This document shows, one piece after another, positions 17,565-31,032 of a DNA stretch of 64,000 nucleotides. Source of the stretch: VXPQ01 sp965232485 (lineage in GTDB: Bacteria > Bacteroidota > Rhodothermia > Rhodothermales > VXPQ01); the NCBI GenBank assembly GCA_965232485.1, contig OZ246975.1, positions 1,984,001 through 2,048,000 on the forward strand, in the 5' to 3' direction. Within the stretch, counting starts at the first letter, position 1; the number at the start of each line of letters is the position of its first letter. The notes under the pieces were generated by a model. It did not search any database and had not been told where the DNA came from. It saw only the letters and a list, made by a program, of their open reading frames with translations. The position numbers and the translations under genes were made by a program.

Positions 17565-19718
17565 TCCTGCGCGGGCGAACAAGGATGCGCCCTCTTTCGC
17601 CGACGGACGCCACCCTTTCGCCACCGCCATTTCCGCCGCCAGAAACAGAAGCGCGAGGAGCAGGAACGCTTTCCACAGTTCGCGTCCCGTACGCTGCTGC
17701 GCCACCTCCGCCACGACGTCTCCGGCGGAACGGCCTCCCGCCGCTATGATTTCGACCGGCCCGCCGACGACTTCGGCCAGCCGACGCCGCGCCTCCTCTG
17801 TCTCCAGCGCGAGCATATCCGACTCCCGCATGTCTGCATTGAATGCAATGCGTCGCGCGACGACGTCGCCCGCATACACATCGTACACGCCGGGACGCTC
17901 GACGGCTTCCCGGTCAAGCATCAGCAGGGCGGCGTTGAACAAATCGCGCTGTTCGGGCACATACTCCGTCCCGCCAGGCCCTGCGAGACGCAGCAAGGCT
18001 TCGTCAGGGGGCTGGGCAATGCGGAGCTCGGCCGGACGACCCGCGGGAAACTGCTCGCCCGCAATGGATTCCCAGGCCGACAAATAGTGCAGGGAACGAT
18101 ACATGAGCGGAACGAACAGGCCCCGTACGGGCAGCTCGCTCCAGTGCGCGTCCGGCGCCACGGCAAGCAGCAACGCCACGCCGCGCCCATGCCGGATTTC
18201 CTGCAGGAACGGATCGCCGTTGGAAAGACGAATGATGGACTGTTCCCCGGCGCCTTTCGGCTCGTAGCGCGCGGCGAACCATATTTCCGGACGCTCCACG
18301 TTCGGGGCGTCGCCTTCCGGCCCGGCGCGAAAAACGCCCTCGAAAAGGGGGTGCTCCAATTCGACGCGGTCGAACGAAGCGATGCGGGTTCGCGCATCCG
18401 GCGATCCATTGAATCCGGCTATGCGACCGCCTCCGATCGCTTCCAGCAAGGCATTGTACGCATGCTCCGCTTCTTGTCCCGACGCAGACGGTCCAAGCAA
18501 CAATCCGCCGCCGCCCGCCACGTATCGCGCCAGCGCCTCCGTTTCTCCGCTGGAAAGGGTCCGAACGCCCGCCATCGCCACTGCATCGTATCGGTCCGGC
18601 CCCGTCGCCGCCAGACTCGTTTCCGGAATAACGGTCACGTCGAAGGCCACGCGGCCTTGCGCCAGTTCCGGCGACAGCGCCAGTTCCAGAAAGCGGGTGT
18701 CCTCGCCGTCGCCCCGCACAATCAGAACGCGTCGTCGCTCCGGCGCATGCAGCGTAAAATAGCGCCGGTCGTCGGCGGGGTACGCATCCTCCGGAATTTC
18801 CACCACGCCAGCAAGCCATCCGGCCTCCGGCGCCGTAATGGCGAAGGACACATCGGTTGGTTCGCGGGGCGGCAAATCCGCCGTGGCCTGGGCCAGGCGA
18901 CGTCCCTCCAGAAACACGCTCGCTACATATCCCTCGACAGGTTCGTCTGCATAATTCACCAGCGTGGCGGACAAACGCACCGGCTGGCCCGCCTCAATGA
19001 TCCGGCTATCTATGCGCACGTCGGCCACGGCGACATTGGCCTGCGTTCGCCCCCCGACCGGCAGCAAATAGGCCCGCGTCCCCTCCGAGGCCGCCGCCCG
19101 CGCGGTATCCGCCAGGGCCGAGGCCTGCATGTCGGTCACGAGATACGCTTCCCGGTTCGGATGCGCGGCTTCCTGCAAGGCTTCCGCCGCGGAACGAACA
19201 GCCTCCAGCGCCGATACGGCCCCGGGGGCGGCCCGAATCTCTCCGACGGCGTCTATGGCCGCGGCGGGCGAAAGAGGACCCGCCGGCGCAGGCTCCCCGG
19301 CGGTCGTCCAAAGAAAAATCTCGTCGCGCTCCTCGAATTCCCGCAGCAATCCGGAAACGATCTCCCGGGCCTGGCGAAGATACTCCCCTTCCGTATCCCG
19401 GAGCGTCATGGAAAGCGAGTTGTCGATGACAAACGCGGCGGAAGACCTCGCCGCGCCCCCGACGGCCCCGGCCATCTGACCCGTAAGCGACGGACGGGCA
19501 AAGGCGAGCGCCAGACACGCGATGGCGAGCAGGCGCAGCGCAAGCAGGAGCCACTGCCGCAGCCGCACCCGCTGCATCGTGGTCTTTTGCAACTCCCGAA
19601 CGAAGGTAAGCGAACTGAAATCCACTTTCCGCGGACGGCGGAAATGGAACAGATGCACAATCACCGGGATCGCCGCCGCGCCGAGCGCGAAAAGCATGAA
19701 CGGATTCAGAAACTCCAT
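17559..19718 (-). CDS. BatA-domain/von Willebrand-type membrane protein
   Basis: This 719-residue protein opens with the BatA signature MEFLNPFMLFALGAAAIPVIVHLF, a first helix, and then LRQWLLLALRLLAIACLALAFARP, a second. A VWA-like domain follows (AFVIDNSLSMTLRDTEG: DxSxS MIDAS, D near 97). The long periplasmic part ends in a C-terminal helix (LWKAFLLLALLFLAAEMAVA). Proteins of this type are common in Bacteroidota and relatives and are often listed near MoxR/BatB genes, but no such neighbours are present here. It overlaps the DUF3500 gene tail to tail. Function in envelope stress is only suggested. Confidence 0.85.
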   Translation of the reverse strand: MEFLNPFMLFALGAAAIPVIVHLFHFRRPRKVDFSSLTFVRELQKTTMQRVRLRQWLLLALRLLAIACLALAFARPSLTGQMAGAVGGAARSSAAFVIDNSLSMTLRDTEGEYLRQAREIVSGLLREFEERDEIFLWTTAGEPAPAGPLSPAAAIDAVGEIRAAPGAVSALEAVRSAAEALQEAAHPNREAYLVTDMQASALADTARAAASEGTRAYLLPVGGRTQANVAVADVRIDSRIIEAGQPVRLSATLVNYADEPVEGYVASVFLEGRRLAQATADLPPREPTDVSFAITAPEAGWLAGVVEIPEDAYPADDRRYFTLHAPERRRVLIVRGDGEDTRFLELALSPELAQGRVAFDVTVIPETSLAATGPDRYDAVAMAGVRTLSSGETEALARYVAGGGGLLLGPSASGQEAEHAYNALLEAIGGGRIAGFNGSPDARTRIASFDRVELEHPLFEGVFRAGPEGDAPNVERPEIWFAARYEPKGAGEQSIIRLSNGDPFLQEIRHGRGVALLLAVAPDAHWSELPVRGLFVPLMYRSLHYLSAWESIAGEQFPAGRPAELRIAQPPDEALLRLAGPGGTEYVPEQRDLFNAALLMLDREAVERPGVYDVYAGDVVARRIAFNADMRESDMLALETEEARRRLAEVVGGPVEIIAAGGRSAGDVVAEVAQQRTGRELWKAFLLLALLFLAAEMAVAKGWRPSAKEGASLFARAGS

Positions 19719-19719
19719 G

Positions 19720-19785
19720 GGATACTCTGATTAAGTCCGCAAAGCCCGGAGGCTTGCGAGGGGTGCGCTGGCAAGAAATGACGCC
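19720..19785. repeat. End fragment of the hairpin repeat, fused to hipA
   Basis: The bases from 19720 match the termini of the repeats at 36859-37121 and 42098-42316 (ATACTCTGATTAAGTCCGCAAAG, then a GCTGGCAAGAAATGACG block). The hipA stop codon (19731-19733) and its last codons lie inside the fragment. Confidence 0.6.
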
Positions 19786-21074
19786 TCCTCAATACGCTTT
19801 TGTATGGCGTCTCGTTGCATGGCCCGGACGCGCGCTGCTTCCGCATAGTCCGGCCAGCGCGAAACGACATCGCGAACTTCGGCGCAAATAGTGTCCGCGC
19901 GCTTCCTTTTCATAGAGGCGGTTCGGGCGCAGGCGCGAAAATCTTCCATGGCGAAGGCTTCCCGTTTTCCGTTCAGCGTCATCTGGTGGGTCGATGTCCA
20001 CTTGCTCGCCGGATTGCAGGCATAGGTCAGGTCGAATGCAGGCGCCAGCGACCATGCTCCGGCCCGATCCATGAGAAAGGCGATATTCTTGACGTGATCG
20101 TCCTGATTGCGCGCAAACACATTGAAAGCCATCCGACGGAACTGTTCCTCTATCGCGCTCATCGAAAGCCCCAATCGCCGGATGACCATGAGCGCCTGTT
20201 CATAAGAATGGGCGCCTGCCTCGTTGAAATCGAAGTGCGCCATCGCCCCCAGCGACTGCATATGCAACTTCGCCCCATCCGGCAACCGGTCGAAGCGCCG
20301 GGTCATGAAATGCCGCCGCCCGCCTTCCTCGAACAAGCGGCAGTCGGCCATTTCGATACCGGCGTCCCGCGCCATAAGGCAATAGGCATATTCGATGGCG
20401 CCATATCCTTTGGGGGCCGCCAGCGTTCCGTCGTGTTCCCCGCCGACGCCGTCGAACTTGATCAACCAGTGTTCGAACCCGGCGCCAACGTCTGCCTGCC
20501 CCGAGCGAACCTCTTTTGTTTGAGGGTTCCAGGCAATCACGGCCTTTGCGCGGGCGCCTCCTGCGGATGTGCCCACGCGCAGGATTTCCTGAAGCGGCGC
20601 TTCGTCGCCTTGTTCGCCAAAGGACAAATGCACTGCTTCGCGTTGCTGCAGGATTTCGGAAGCCAACGCCGCCAGCCGATCCACCCGAAGGAGCTGCCCC
20701 TTGTCTGCCCGAGGCCCCGTCGCGGGCGCGAATTCCAGGGCGCCCATCCCGCGAGATCCTGTGTAACACAGCCGCTCGACGATATTGAGCGAATCCGGCG
20801 TTCTTCCCTGGCTCGCCAACCAGGCATCGATCACCGCATGACCGAAACGGTCCGGCAGAGCATCCGCCAGCATGCCGGGAAGACCATAAAACGATTCGCG
20901 GCGCAGCGCAGGAAATCGGTATACCCTGCTGGACAAAGGCATGACGAGCGGCGAAGGCTCTACGCCGCTTTCCAGAAATTTCGGGGCAAACTGAAAATCG
21001 GCGACCTCGTTACCGTCCTCCAGCGCGACAGCGCCGATGGCGCTCCCCCAAAGTCTGACTTCGGCGTGCGTCAT
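19731..21074 (-). CDS. hipA: HipA-type serine/threonine kinase toxin
   Basis: This 447-residue HipA-like kinase has a Gly-rich loop TSAGGARAK (169-177), an ATP-binding Lys in WLIKFD (K206), the catalytic NQDDHVKN (323-330) and the Mg-binding AFDLT (346-350). HipA of E. coli phosphorylates GltX and induces persistence; the substrate here is unknown. The start overlaps the hipB stop (ATGA). The last residues (ASFLASAPLASLRALRT) are encoded by a genomic repeat end and resemble the translated tails of the other repeat copies, so the native C-terminus was probably replaced. Confidence 0.92.
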   Translation of the reverse strand: MTHAEVRLWGSAIGAVALEDGNEVADFQFAPKFLESGVEPSPLVMPLSSRVYRFPALRRESFYGLPGMLADALPDRFGHAVIDAWLASQGRTPDSLNIVERLCYTGSRGMGALEFAPATGPRADKGQLLRVDRLAALASEILQQREAVHLSFGEQGDEAPLQEILRVGTSAGGARAKAVIAWNPQTKEVRSGQADVGAGFEHWLIKFDGVGGEHDGTLAAPKGYGAIEYAYCLMARDAGIEMADCRLFEEGGRRHFMTRRFDRLPDGAKLHMQSLGAMAHFDFNEAGAHSYEQALMVIRRLGLSMSAIEEQFRRMAFNVFARNQDDHVKNIAFLMDRAGAWSLAPAFDLTYACNPASKWTSTHQMTLNGKREAFAMEDFRACARTASMKRKRADTICAEVRDVVSRWPDYAEAARVRAMQRDAIQKRIEEASFLASAPLASLRALRT

Positions 21075-21430
21075 TTTTCATCTCCCCATCGCCATGCGGC
21101 GGGCGGTTCCTTCACGACCCCGGTTTTGGGGGAGGAAGCCCGCTGACGCTGCTTGCCTTGCATGCTCCTCAAAATGTCCATAGGCCGTGGACCGGCTTTC
21201 GGAACCAGCGCATCGAGGTTCGGAACGAGATGCAAGGCCCTGAGCGTACGAAGAATACTGGTGAACTGGACCGATTGGCCCGCCTCGATGCGCTCCAGCG
21301 TACGCTTGGATATGCCCGCCTCGAAAGCGAGACGGGCCTGGGTAACGCCCATATCGAGACGCTGGCGCGCAAGACGCTTGCCGATTTCGGCAAGCAGGTA
21401 TTCGTCGGTATTCAGATTTTCAAAAGACAC
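21071..21430 (-). CDS. hipB: HipB-type XRE antitoxin
   Basis: This 119-residue DNA-binding protein uses a GTG start (21430). The helix-turn-helix is GVTQARLAFEAGISKRTLERIEAGQ, an XRE fold, followed by a SILRTLRALHLVPNLDALVP dimer helix typical of HipB. The tail is basic and may contact hipA. It is first in the hipBA operon and should repress it through the repeats at 21434-21569. Confidence 0.9.
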   Translation of the reverse strand: MSFENLNTDEYLLAEIGKRLARQRLDMGVTQARLAFEAGISKRTLERIEAGQSVQFTSILRTLRALHLVPNLDALVPKAGPRPMDILRSMQGKQRQRASSPKTGVVKEPPAAWRWGDEK

Positions 21431-21433
21431 AAA

Positions 21434-21569
21434 TCGTCTTTTTTGTCGAGAAGATGGGTATAATATATGATATTTCGCCTTTTTTTACGAATAATTTTTT
21501 ATATTCATCAACTCGTAAAAAATAGCGATTTAATGTCATTTATTGCCTTTATATCGTCTTTTTAGACGA
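21434..21569. promoter_or_regulatory. hipBA operator region
   Basis: Two copies of a spaced palindrome flank the promoter area: TCGTCTTTTTAGACGA at 21554-21569 (6-bp arms, perfect) and TCGTCTTTTTTGTCGA at 21434-21449 (one arm imperfect). Between them lies a perfect 10-bp inverted repeat, TTTTTTACGA 21481-21490 / TCGTAAAAAA 21513-21522. The region is AT-rich and directly precedes the hipB start, the usual place for HipB autoregulatory sites. Confidence 0.6.
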
Positions 21570-21870
21570 ATAACATACCTCGTGCTTATTGCATGCGCAT
21601 GCCCGCCCGATAGCATGCGCACAGGGAACACGGCAACGTTTCGGCGTTAGAGTACTCCTTGCAAACCAGACGCGGCGTATTGCCCGAAGCTATTGAGCAA
21701 GCGCCTCCCCGCAAGCGCACATCCCCCGCTTCCCTCTTTCCTGAACGAATCACTGCTTCGGCCCCGCTGAGCATCCGTTCGACAACCGGCCATTGGCGCA
21801 ATCGCCTGCCGCCGCATCGTCCGCAGACTGCCCGACCCGCTCGCGCCACATCGTCCGACCGCATCGCGCC

Positions 21871-22685
21871 ATGACTTTTTCCATGGAATTCTTTCCGCCG
21901 CGCACCGCGCTCGCCGAAGAACGATTCGCAGCGAATCTTCCCGCGCTGCTTGCGCTGGAGCCGCGCTTCGCGAGCGTGTCCTGCGGGGCGGCGGGATCGG
22001 CGCAGCACGGCACGCTGGAGCTGGTGCGCGCATTGCGGACGGAGCATGGCGCAACCTGTTGCCCTCACATATCGAGCATTGGCCGCACGCGCAACCGGAT
22101 CGCTCGCCTGGCGAGTACGTACGTCGAGATGGGCGTCCGCCGTTGCATCGCCGTGCGAGGCGACAAACCGGACGGCTACGCGCCCGACGAAGGACACTAT
22201 GCATCGTCCTGGGAATTGATCGCGGGACTCCGGGAGGCCGCTCCGGAAATCGCCATAGGCGTCGGATGCTATCCAGAGGGGCACCCCGACGACCGTAGCC
22301 CCGACGACCGGTTCACGGTGCTGGAGCGCAAACTGGAGGCAGGCGCCGATTTCGCCATCTCGCAGCTTTTCTTCGACACGGATGCTTTCCTGGCGTTTCG
22401 GGACGAATGCGCCCGCCGGGGCGTCGCGGCGCCGGTCTGGCCCGGCGTCATGCCCATCCATAATCCTTCCCGCGTATTCGGGTTCGCCGACAAATGCGGA
22501 ACGGTGGTGCCGAATGCGCTACGGGCCCGATTCGAAGGAAAAAGCGTCGAGGAAATATTCGAGATCGCCCGGGACATCAGCTGCGCGCAAGCCTTGCGGC
22601 TGAAAACGGAAGGCGTGGAGCATGTGCACTTGTATACGTTGAACCAGCATCGGCTGGCGATAGAAATTGTCCAGGCGCTGAAAAC

Positions 22686-22689
<4 letters not shown>
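21871..22689 (+). CDS. metF: Methylenetetrahydrofolate reductase
   Basis: The protein has 272 residues from ATG 21871, where MTFSMEFFPPRTA matches the family N-terminus (catalytic Glu in SMEFFPP). It contains SVSCGAAGS, CCPHISSIGRTRN, GVRRCIAVRGDKP and AISQLFFDTDAFL, all conserved in MetF. The enzyme reduces 5,10-methylene-THF to 5-methyl-THF with FAD and NAD(P)H, and supplies MetH. The stop overlaps the metH start (ATGA), so translation is coupled. No riboswitch is recognised upstream. Confidence 0.94.
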
Positions 22690-26378
<3,689 letters not shown>

Positions 26379-26524
26379 AGTCCGCCCCGGGCACGTCGCC
26401 AGCCACGGGCGAGCGTTTCGTTTCAGGAAACGACCGCCCCAGGCGCAATTGCCGCTCGATTGAACCCGCCGCGCCTGCGTGCTCCCCAGCCCGGCGTGCT
26501 CGATTTTGGCGAATAGAGGCCGTT

Positions 26525-26578
26525 TCTCGCGCTCCGGAGCGGGGTAGGGTGCGGATTTTCAGAATCCGGAGCGCGAGA
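26525..26578. terminator. Long hairpin downstream of metH
   Basis: A perfect 14-bp inverted repeat TCTCGCGCTCCGGA (26525-26538) / TCCGGAGCGCGAGA (26565-26578) with a 26-base loop lies between metH and the convergent gene at 26610. No T-run follows. It may stop read-through from both sides, or it may be a repeat of the genome. Confidence 0.4.
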
Positions 26579-26609
26579 GAGGGGACGAAAATATTAGGTA
26601 GAAAAGAAA

Positions 26610-27470
26610 TCAACGAGAAGGATCAAGTATATCATTCTCCTGTAAATCCCGCTCGTAAGAGACATGCCGGTAAGGTTCGCGAGTACCCAATACCGCTTCA
26701 GATACAGTTTTTCGAAGATATTCTACGCGCCATTCATCAGTATGTGGACGCTTGCGAAGCTCGTCTTCATCATTAACTATATTCTCCGCCATTTGTATAA
26801 GTTCAATATCTTCAATTGCAGAAGAAAGTCTAACTGCAGGTAGAAATAAAAACCACGGATTAGAAAGATCATTGGGCAAAATATATCGAAGGGCTATCTC
26901 TTTAAGTTGTTTTTTCTGATCAGAATTAAAAGAATCCAGTTGCCAATGATCAACCATTTTTTGAAGAACAGATACTCCTCCAAACATGGACTCTTCGTAT
27001 CCAGGTTCATTATCATAAACAAATTGCAAGACTGGCTGGATAGCATCCCGACCTAATTCAATCCAGGCAGGCGAATTACCACAACAAAGCCAAGGAAGAA
27101 GAACATTAATGTACGCAGGATCGCGCATACGCATTACTTCGCGAAACAGACCAAGACCAATAGCATCATCAGGACCAAGCGCCCAATGCGGGCCTTCGCC
27201 AAGATAATATTTTCTTCTGCGCTCATTCTCTATCGCAAGCGCATCAACAAGAGCAATCTGAATACGAGATGTCCGCTGATCAACAGGAATATTCAAATAG
27301 TCCTCGTAAGCCGAAGCCATAACGGCGCGATCACTACTTACAAGGTCCATTGATATATCCTCTTGAGAACGATTAATATCGCTCGCCTTTTGTTGAGCAA
27401 ATACCAAAGAAGACGCTACCCAGACAACCAGTAGCATAAGAAGCGAGGTAGAGCGGAAGAAGAAGGTCAT
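26610..27470 (-). CDS. Exported protein of unknown function
   Basis: This 286-residue protein has a signal peptide (SLLMLLVVWVASSLVFAQ). The mature part is helical with repeated ~35-residue units suggestive of HEAT-like repeats (LGLFREVMRMRDPAYINVLLPWL, AIQPVLQFVYDNEPG, MVDHWQLDSFNSDQKKQLKEIALRYI). Codon and base use are markedly AT-rich compared with metH and uvrA on either side, a sign of transfer. No homologue is recognised. Confidence 0.7.
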   Translation of the reverse strand: MTFFFRSTSLLMLLVVWVASSLVFAQQKASDINRSQEDISMDLVSSDRAVMASAYEDYLNIPVDQRTSRIQIALVDALAIENERRRKYYLGEGPHWALGPDDAIGLGLFREVMRMRDPAYINVLLPWLCCGNSPAWIELGRDAIQPVLQFVYDNEPGYEESMFGGVSVLQKMVDHWQLDSFNSDQKKQLKEIALRYILPNDLSNPWFLFLPAVRLSSAIEDIELIQMAENIVNDEDELRKRPHTDEWRVEYLRKTVSEAVLGTREPYRHVSYERDLQENDILDPSR

Positions 27471-28146
27471 GGCGCCCGGAGAGGGTTTAGGTTAGCGGAA
27501 AACGAACGAGGAAATCAAGGGGATGACAACAGGACAATGCCATAACCTAATGCACGTCCCGAACACTGTCAAGCCTGCTGGAGCCGCCGCCGGCCAGAAA
27601 TCGACCTCGGCTCGTCTCTGTCAAACAGGTTACAAATGTCGATTCTGCGCCTGCTCATGCAGGCCATCGACGCGGAGGGCAATTTAAGCGTTCCTCGCCC
27701 GGTCTCTCTCGGTCCGAAGGAGGCCTTGCGCCAGGCGTCGAGTATCTCGTTGGAGCATGGGTTAGCCCGGTAGCGAGCGCAAATCCATCCGATGGCGCGT
27801 TTTCGAGGGATTCCGGAAGCAAAGTGCAGTGGCTCACCGGCAAAGCCGACGCATGAGCATATCGGGCGCATAGACGCGCCTCATGAAGTTTCTGCGGCGA
27901 TCCGGAACGAAAAGCGATCAAAACCTGTAGATAAAAACGCCCTGTGCAGGGCGTTTTGCAAACCTGTTTCCATTCATCGGCTTGGGCAAGGCCGACAAAC
28001 CACGATCAGCGCGCATCATGCAAATCCCATTCAAGAACCTTGGGTTCCCGGGGTTAGAAAAAACGCTATCATGGGGTTTGCGCTTTTTTCGTTTATCGCT
28101 TCGCAATCCCTAAGGAGACGCGCACGCGCAGCCTGCATCCGTACGC
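27471..28146. other. Gene-poor stretch before uvrA
   Basis: This gap of about 680 bases has no convincing gene. A short plus-strand frame at 27636-27773 (MSILRLLMQAIDAEGNLSV..., 45 codons) reads like protein but lacks support. A strong terminator hairpin lies at 27933-27957. An AT-rich patch near 28070-28100 may hold the uvrA promoter. Confidence 0.4.
27933..27957. terminator. Bidirectional intrinsic terminator
   Basis: A perfect stem ACGCCCT (27937-27943) / AGGGCGT (27948-27954) with loop GTGC is preceded by an A-run and followed by Ts, so it works on either strand. Its client gene is not obvious, which supports decay of a gene upstream. Confidence 0.7.
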
Positions 28147-31032
28147 ATGGCGACTACCCGGAACCCGATCCCTGCAAAAGCCGCGCCCGCCCCGCTCCGC
28201 GGCGCGACGCTCCGTTCTTCCCGCCGACCCATCGTCATTCGCGGCGCCCGGCAGCACAACCTGAAAGGCGTCGATCTGGAGCTCCCGCGCAACAAGCTCA
28301 TCGTGTTCGCCGGACTGTCCGGCTCGGGAAAATCGTCGCTGGCCTTCGACACCCTCTACGCCGAGGGACAACGACGCTATGTCGAAAGCCTGAGCGCCTA
28401 TGCCCGGCAGTTCCTGCAGCGCATGGACAAGCCGGAGGTAGACCTGATCACCGGGCTGGCCCCCGCGATCGCCATCGAGCAGAAAACATCGTCGAAAAAC
28501 CCCCGCTCGACGGTCGCCACGCAAACAGAAATCTACGATCATCTGCGGCTCCTTTTCGCCCGTATCGGACGCACGATCTCGCCCGCGAGCGGCGAGGAAG
28601 TCACGCGGGATACGCCCCGATCCGTGGCCGAGCGGCTGCATGCGACCGCGGAAGACGGCGCGCGATTTTATGTGTGCTTTCCCATCCCCGATCACGAAAA
28701 AACGCCTCTTGAACAAGAGTTGAGCGCGCTGCGGCAGCGAGGATTTTTTCGGATGTTGCTCCTGCCTGCCGAAAACAAGGGCGACGACGCCGAACGCATC
28801 CTGGACCTGAACGAGGAGCCCCTCGAGCAAGCCGTCCAATATCCCCGACAACGCCTGCTCGCGCTGGTAGATCGGCTGGCGGTGCGGCGCGGAGACGAGG
28901 ACAACCTGTCGCGCATCTCGGATTCGGCGGAGCAAGCGTTCCGGGAAAGCAGCGGGCATTGCGTCGTGCATATCCGCGGGGGAGAAACGCTGCGTTTCAG
29001 CGAATTTTTCGAACGCGACGGAATCCGTTTCGAAGAGCCGGCGCCCTTGCTGTTCTCGTTCAACAGTCCGCTGGGCGCCTGCCCGACGTGCCAGGGATTC
29101 GGACGAATCACAGGCCTGGACGAAAACCTTGTCGTCCCGGATCCGAACCTTTCGATCCGGCAAGGCGCCGTCGCTCCCTTCCGCACAGAACGATGGGGCG
29201 CGCATTTGCGGGACCTGGTCCGCATCGCCGCCGAGCGCCGCATCGACATCGATATGCCCTGGCGGGAATTGCCGGAAGAGGTGCGCGACCTGGTCTGGAA
29301 CGGACAAGACGGCTACGTCGGCGTTCGGGGCTTTTTCGCCTTCCTGGAGAGCAAGAAGTACAAGATGCACTACCGGATATTCCATGCCCGGTTTCGGGGC
29401 TACATGCCCTGTTCGGCATGCCAGGGCTACCGGGTGCGGCGGGAAGCGCAGTACGTGCGCGTCGGCGGGTTGCATATCGGCGAGATTTGCGAGCTGACGA
29501 CGAAAGACGCCCGCGACTTCTTCAGGAATCTGACCCTCGCCAGTCACGAGGAACAGATCGCCGGACGCATACTGGAAGAGATTCGCAAGCGACTCGCCTA
29601 CCTGGTCGATGTGGGCCTCGACTATCTCTCGCTGGACCGCCTCTCGCAAACGCTTTCCGGCGGCGAAAGCCAGCGCATCCACCTTTCGACCTCGCTCGGA
29701 TCGTCGCTGGTCGGCTCGCTTTATGTGCTTGACGAGCCTTCCATCGGATTGCATCCCCGGGATAACGATCGGCTGATACGCATCCTCGAGAATCTGCGCG
29801 ATATTGGAAATACCGTGCTGGTCGTGGAGCATGAAGCGGCCATGATGGAGCGGGCGAATCAGATTGTAGACCTTGGCCCCGGGGCGGGGCGGCACGGCGG
29901 CGAGGTCGTCTTTCAGGGGAGCTACGATGAACTGCTGCGCGATGAGCGCTCCCTGACCGGAGCCTACCTGAGCGGCCGGAAACAGATTCCCGTGCCCGCC
30001 GCGCGGCGCCCCGCCCGCGACGACCATGCCTTGTACGTCGAGCAGGCCCGGCAGCACAACCTGAAACGCCTGGACGTACGGTTTCCTCTGAATGCGATCA
30101 TCTGCGTAACCGGCGTCAGCGGCTCCGGCAAATCGACGCTGGTGCACCAAACGCTGTACAATGGCCTGCTGCGCCTGAAAGGCTATCGGGTTGAAGGCAG
30201 CGTGGGCGTACACGATCTGATTCGCGGGCATCAACTCGTGGATCGCATCGAAATGGTGGATCAGCGTCCTGTCGGAAAATCCCCCCGCTCCAACCCCGCC
30301 ACCTACACGAAAATTTTCAATCACGTGCGGGAAATCCTGGCCGGAACGCACCAGGCCCGCATGCAAGGCCTGAAACCCGGTTATTTTTCGTTCAACGTGC
30401 CCGGCGGACGGTGCGAAACCTGCCAGGGCGACGGTATCGTGAAGATCGAAATGCAATTCCTTGCGGATTTGTATCTGGAATGTCAGGCATGCCGGGGAAG
30501 CCGATACAAAAAAGAAACCCTCGAAATCCGGTATCGGGGCAAACAGGTAGACGAAATTCTCCGGATGACCATCGACGAGGCAAGCGACTTCTTTGCAGAC
30601 CATGCGCCCGTCCGGGGCAAGCTTCAAGTGCTGCAAGATATCGGCCTGGGGTACCTGACCCTCGGCCAACCCTCCAACACGCTTTCGGGCGGCGAATCGC
30701 AACGGCTGAAACTGGCCTCCTTCCTTGGCAAGCCCTCCCGGGACCGCGTCTTGTACATGCTGGACGAACCTACTACGGGACTGCATTTCGACGATATCCG
30801 AAAGCTCCTCGCCGCCCTGAATGCGCTGGTCGAAGAAGGCCATTCCGTAATCCTCATCGAACACAATATGGATGTCGTCAAGTGTGCGGACTGGGTAATC
30901 GACCTGGGGCCGGAAGGCGGCCGCCGCGGCGGATTCGTGGTGGGAGAAGGCACGCCCGAAGCGCTTGCCGCCATGCCGGACAGCCAGACCGGACAATTCC
31001 TGGCGCCGTTTTTACAGGGGAGATTAATATGA
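28147..31032 (+). CDS. uvrA: Excinuclease ABC subunit A
   Basis: This 961-residue protein has two ABC ATPase modules: Walker A GLSGSGKS (56-63) and GVSGSGKST in the second half. Each has an LSGGESQR signature and a DEPSIGLH or DEPTTGLH Walker B. Zinc modules are seen at CPTCQGFG...CSACQGYR and CETCQGDG...CQACRGSR. UvrA scans DNA for bulky lesions and loads UvrB. About 25 residues precede the usual family start. The stop overlaps the glycosyltransferase start at 31029. No LexA-type box is recognised upstream. Confidence 0.97.
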   Translation: MATTRNPIPAKAAPAPLRGATLRSSRRPIVIRGARQHNLKGVDLELPRNKLIVFAGLSGSGKSSLAFDTLYAEGQRRYVESLSAYARQFLQRMDKPEVDLITGLAPAIAIEQKTSSKNPRSTVATQTEIYDHLRLLFARIGRTISPASGEEVTRDTPRSVAERLHATAEDGARFYVCFPIPDHEKTPLEQELSALRQRGFFRMLLLPAENKGDDAERILDLNEEPLEQAVQYPRQRLLALVDRLAVRRGDEDNLSRISDSAEQAFRESSGHCVVHIRGGETLRFSEFFERDGIRFEEPAPLLFSFNSPLGACPTCQGFGRITGLDENLVVPDPNLSIRQGAVAPFRTERWGAHLRDLVRIAAERRIDIDMPWRELPEEVRDLVWNGQDGYVGVRGFFAFLESKKYKMHYRIFHARFRGYMPCSACQGYRVRREAQYVRVGGLHIGEICELTTKDARDFFRNLTLASHEEQIAGRILEEIRKRLAYLVDVGLDYLSLDRLSQTLSGGESQRIHLSTSLGSSLVGSLYVLDEPSIGLHPRDNDRLIRILENLRDIGNTVLVVEHEAAMMERANQIVDLGPGAGRHGGEVVFQGSYDELLRDERSLTGAYLSGRKQIPVPAARRPARDDHALYVEQARQHNLKRLDVRFPLNAIICVTGVSGSGKSTLVHQTLYNGLLRLKGYRVEGSVGVHDLIRGHQLVDRIEMVDQRPVGKSPRSNPATYTKIFNHVREILAGTHQARMQGLKPGYFSFNVPGGRCETCQGDGIVKIEMQFLADLYLECQACRGSRYKKETLEIRYRGKQVDEILRMTIDEASDFFADHAPVRGKLQVLQDIGLGYLTLGQPSNTLSGGESQRLKLASFLGKPSRDRVLYMLDEPTTGLHFDDIRKLLAALNALVEEGHSVILIEHNMDVVKCADWVIDLGPEGGRRGGFVVGEGTPEALAAMPDSQTGQFLAPFLQGRLI

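Noticed and set aside
18087..19730. A 547-codon plus-strand frame over the BatA/VWA gene
   Set aside because: Arg/Gln/Gly-rich shadow; the minus strand has BatA and VWA motifs.
28093..30996. A 967-codon open frame antisense to uvrA
   Set aside because: It is a shadow of uvrA in GC-rich DNA; its translation is low-complexity and basic and has no motif.
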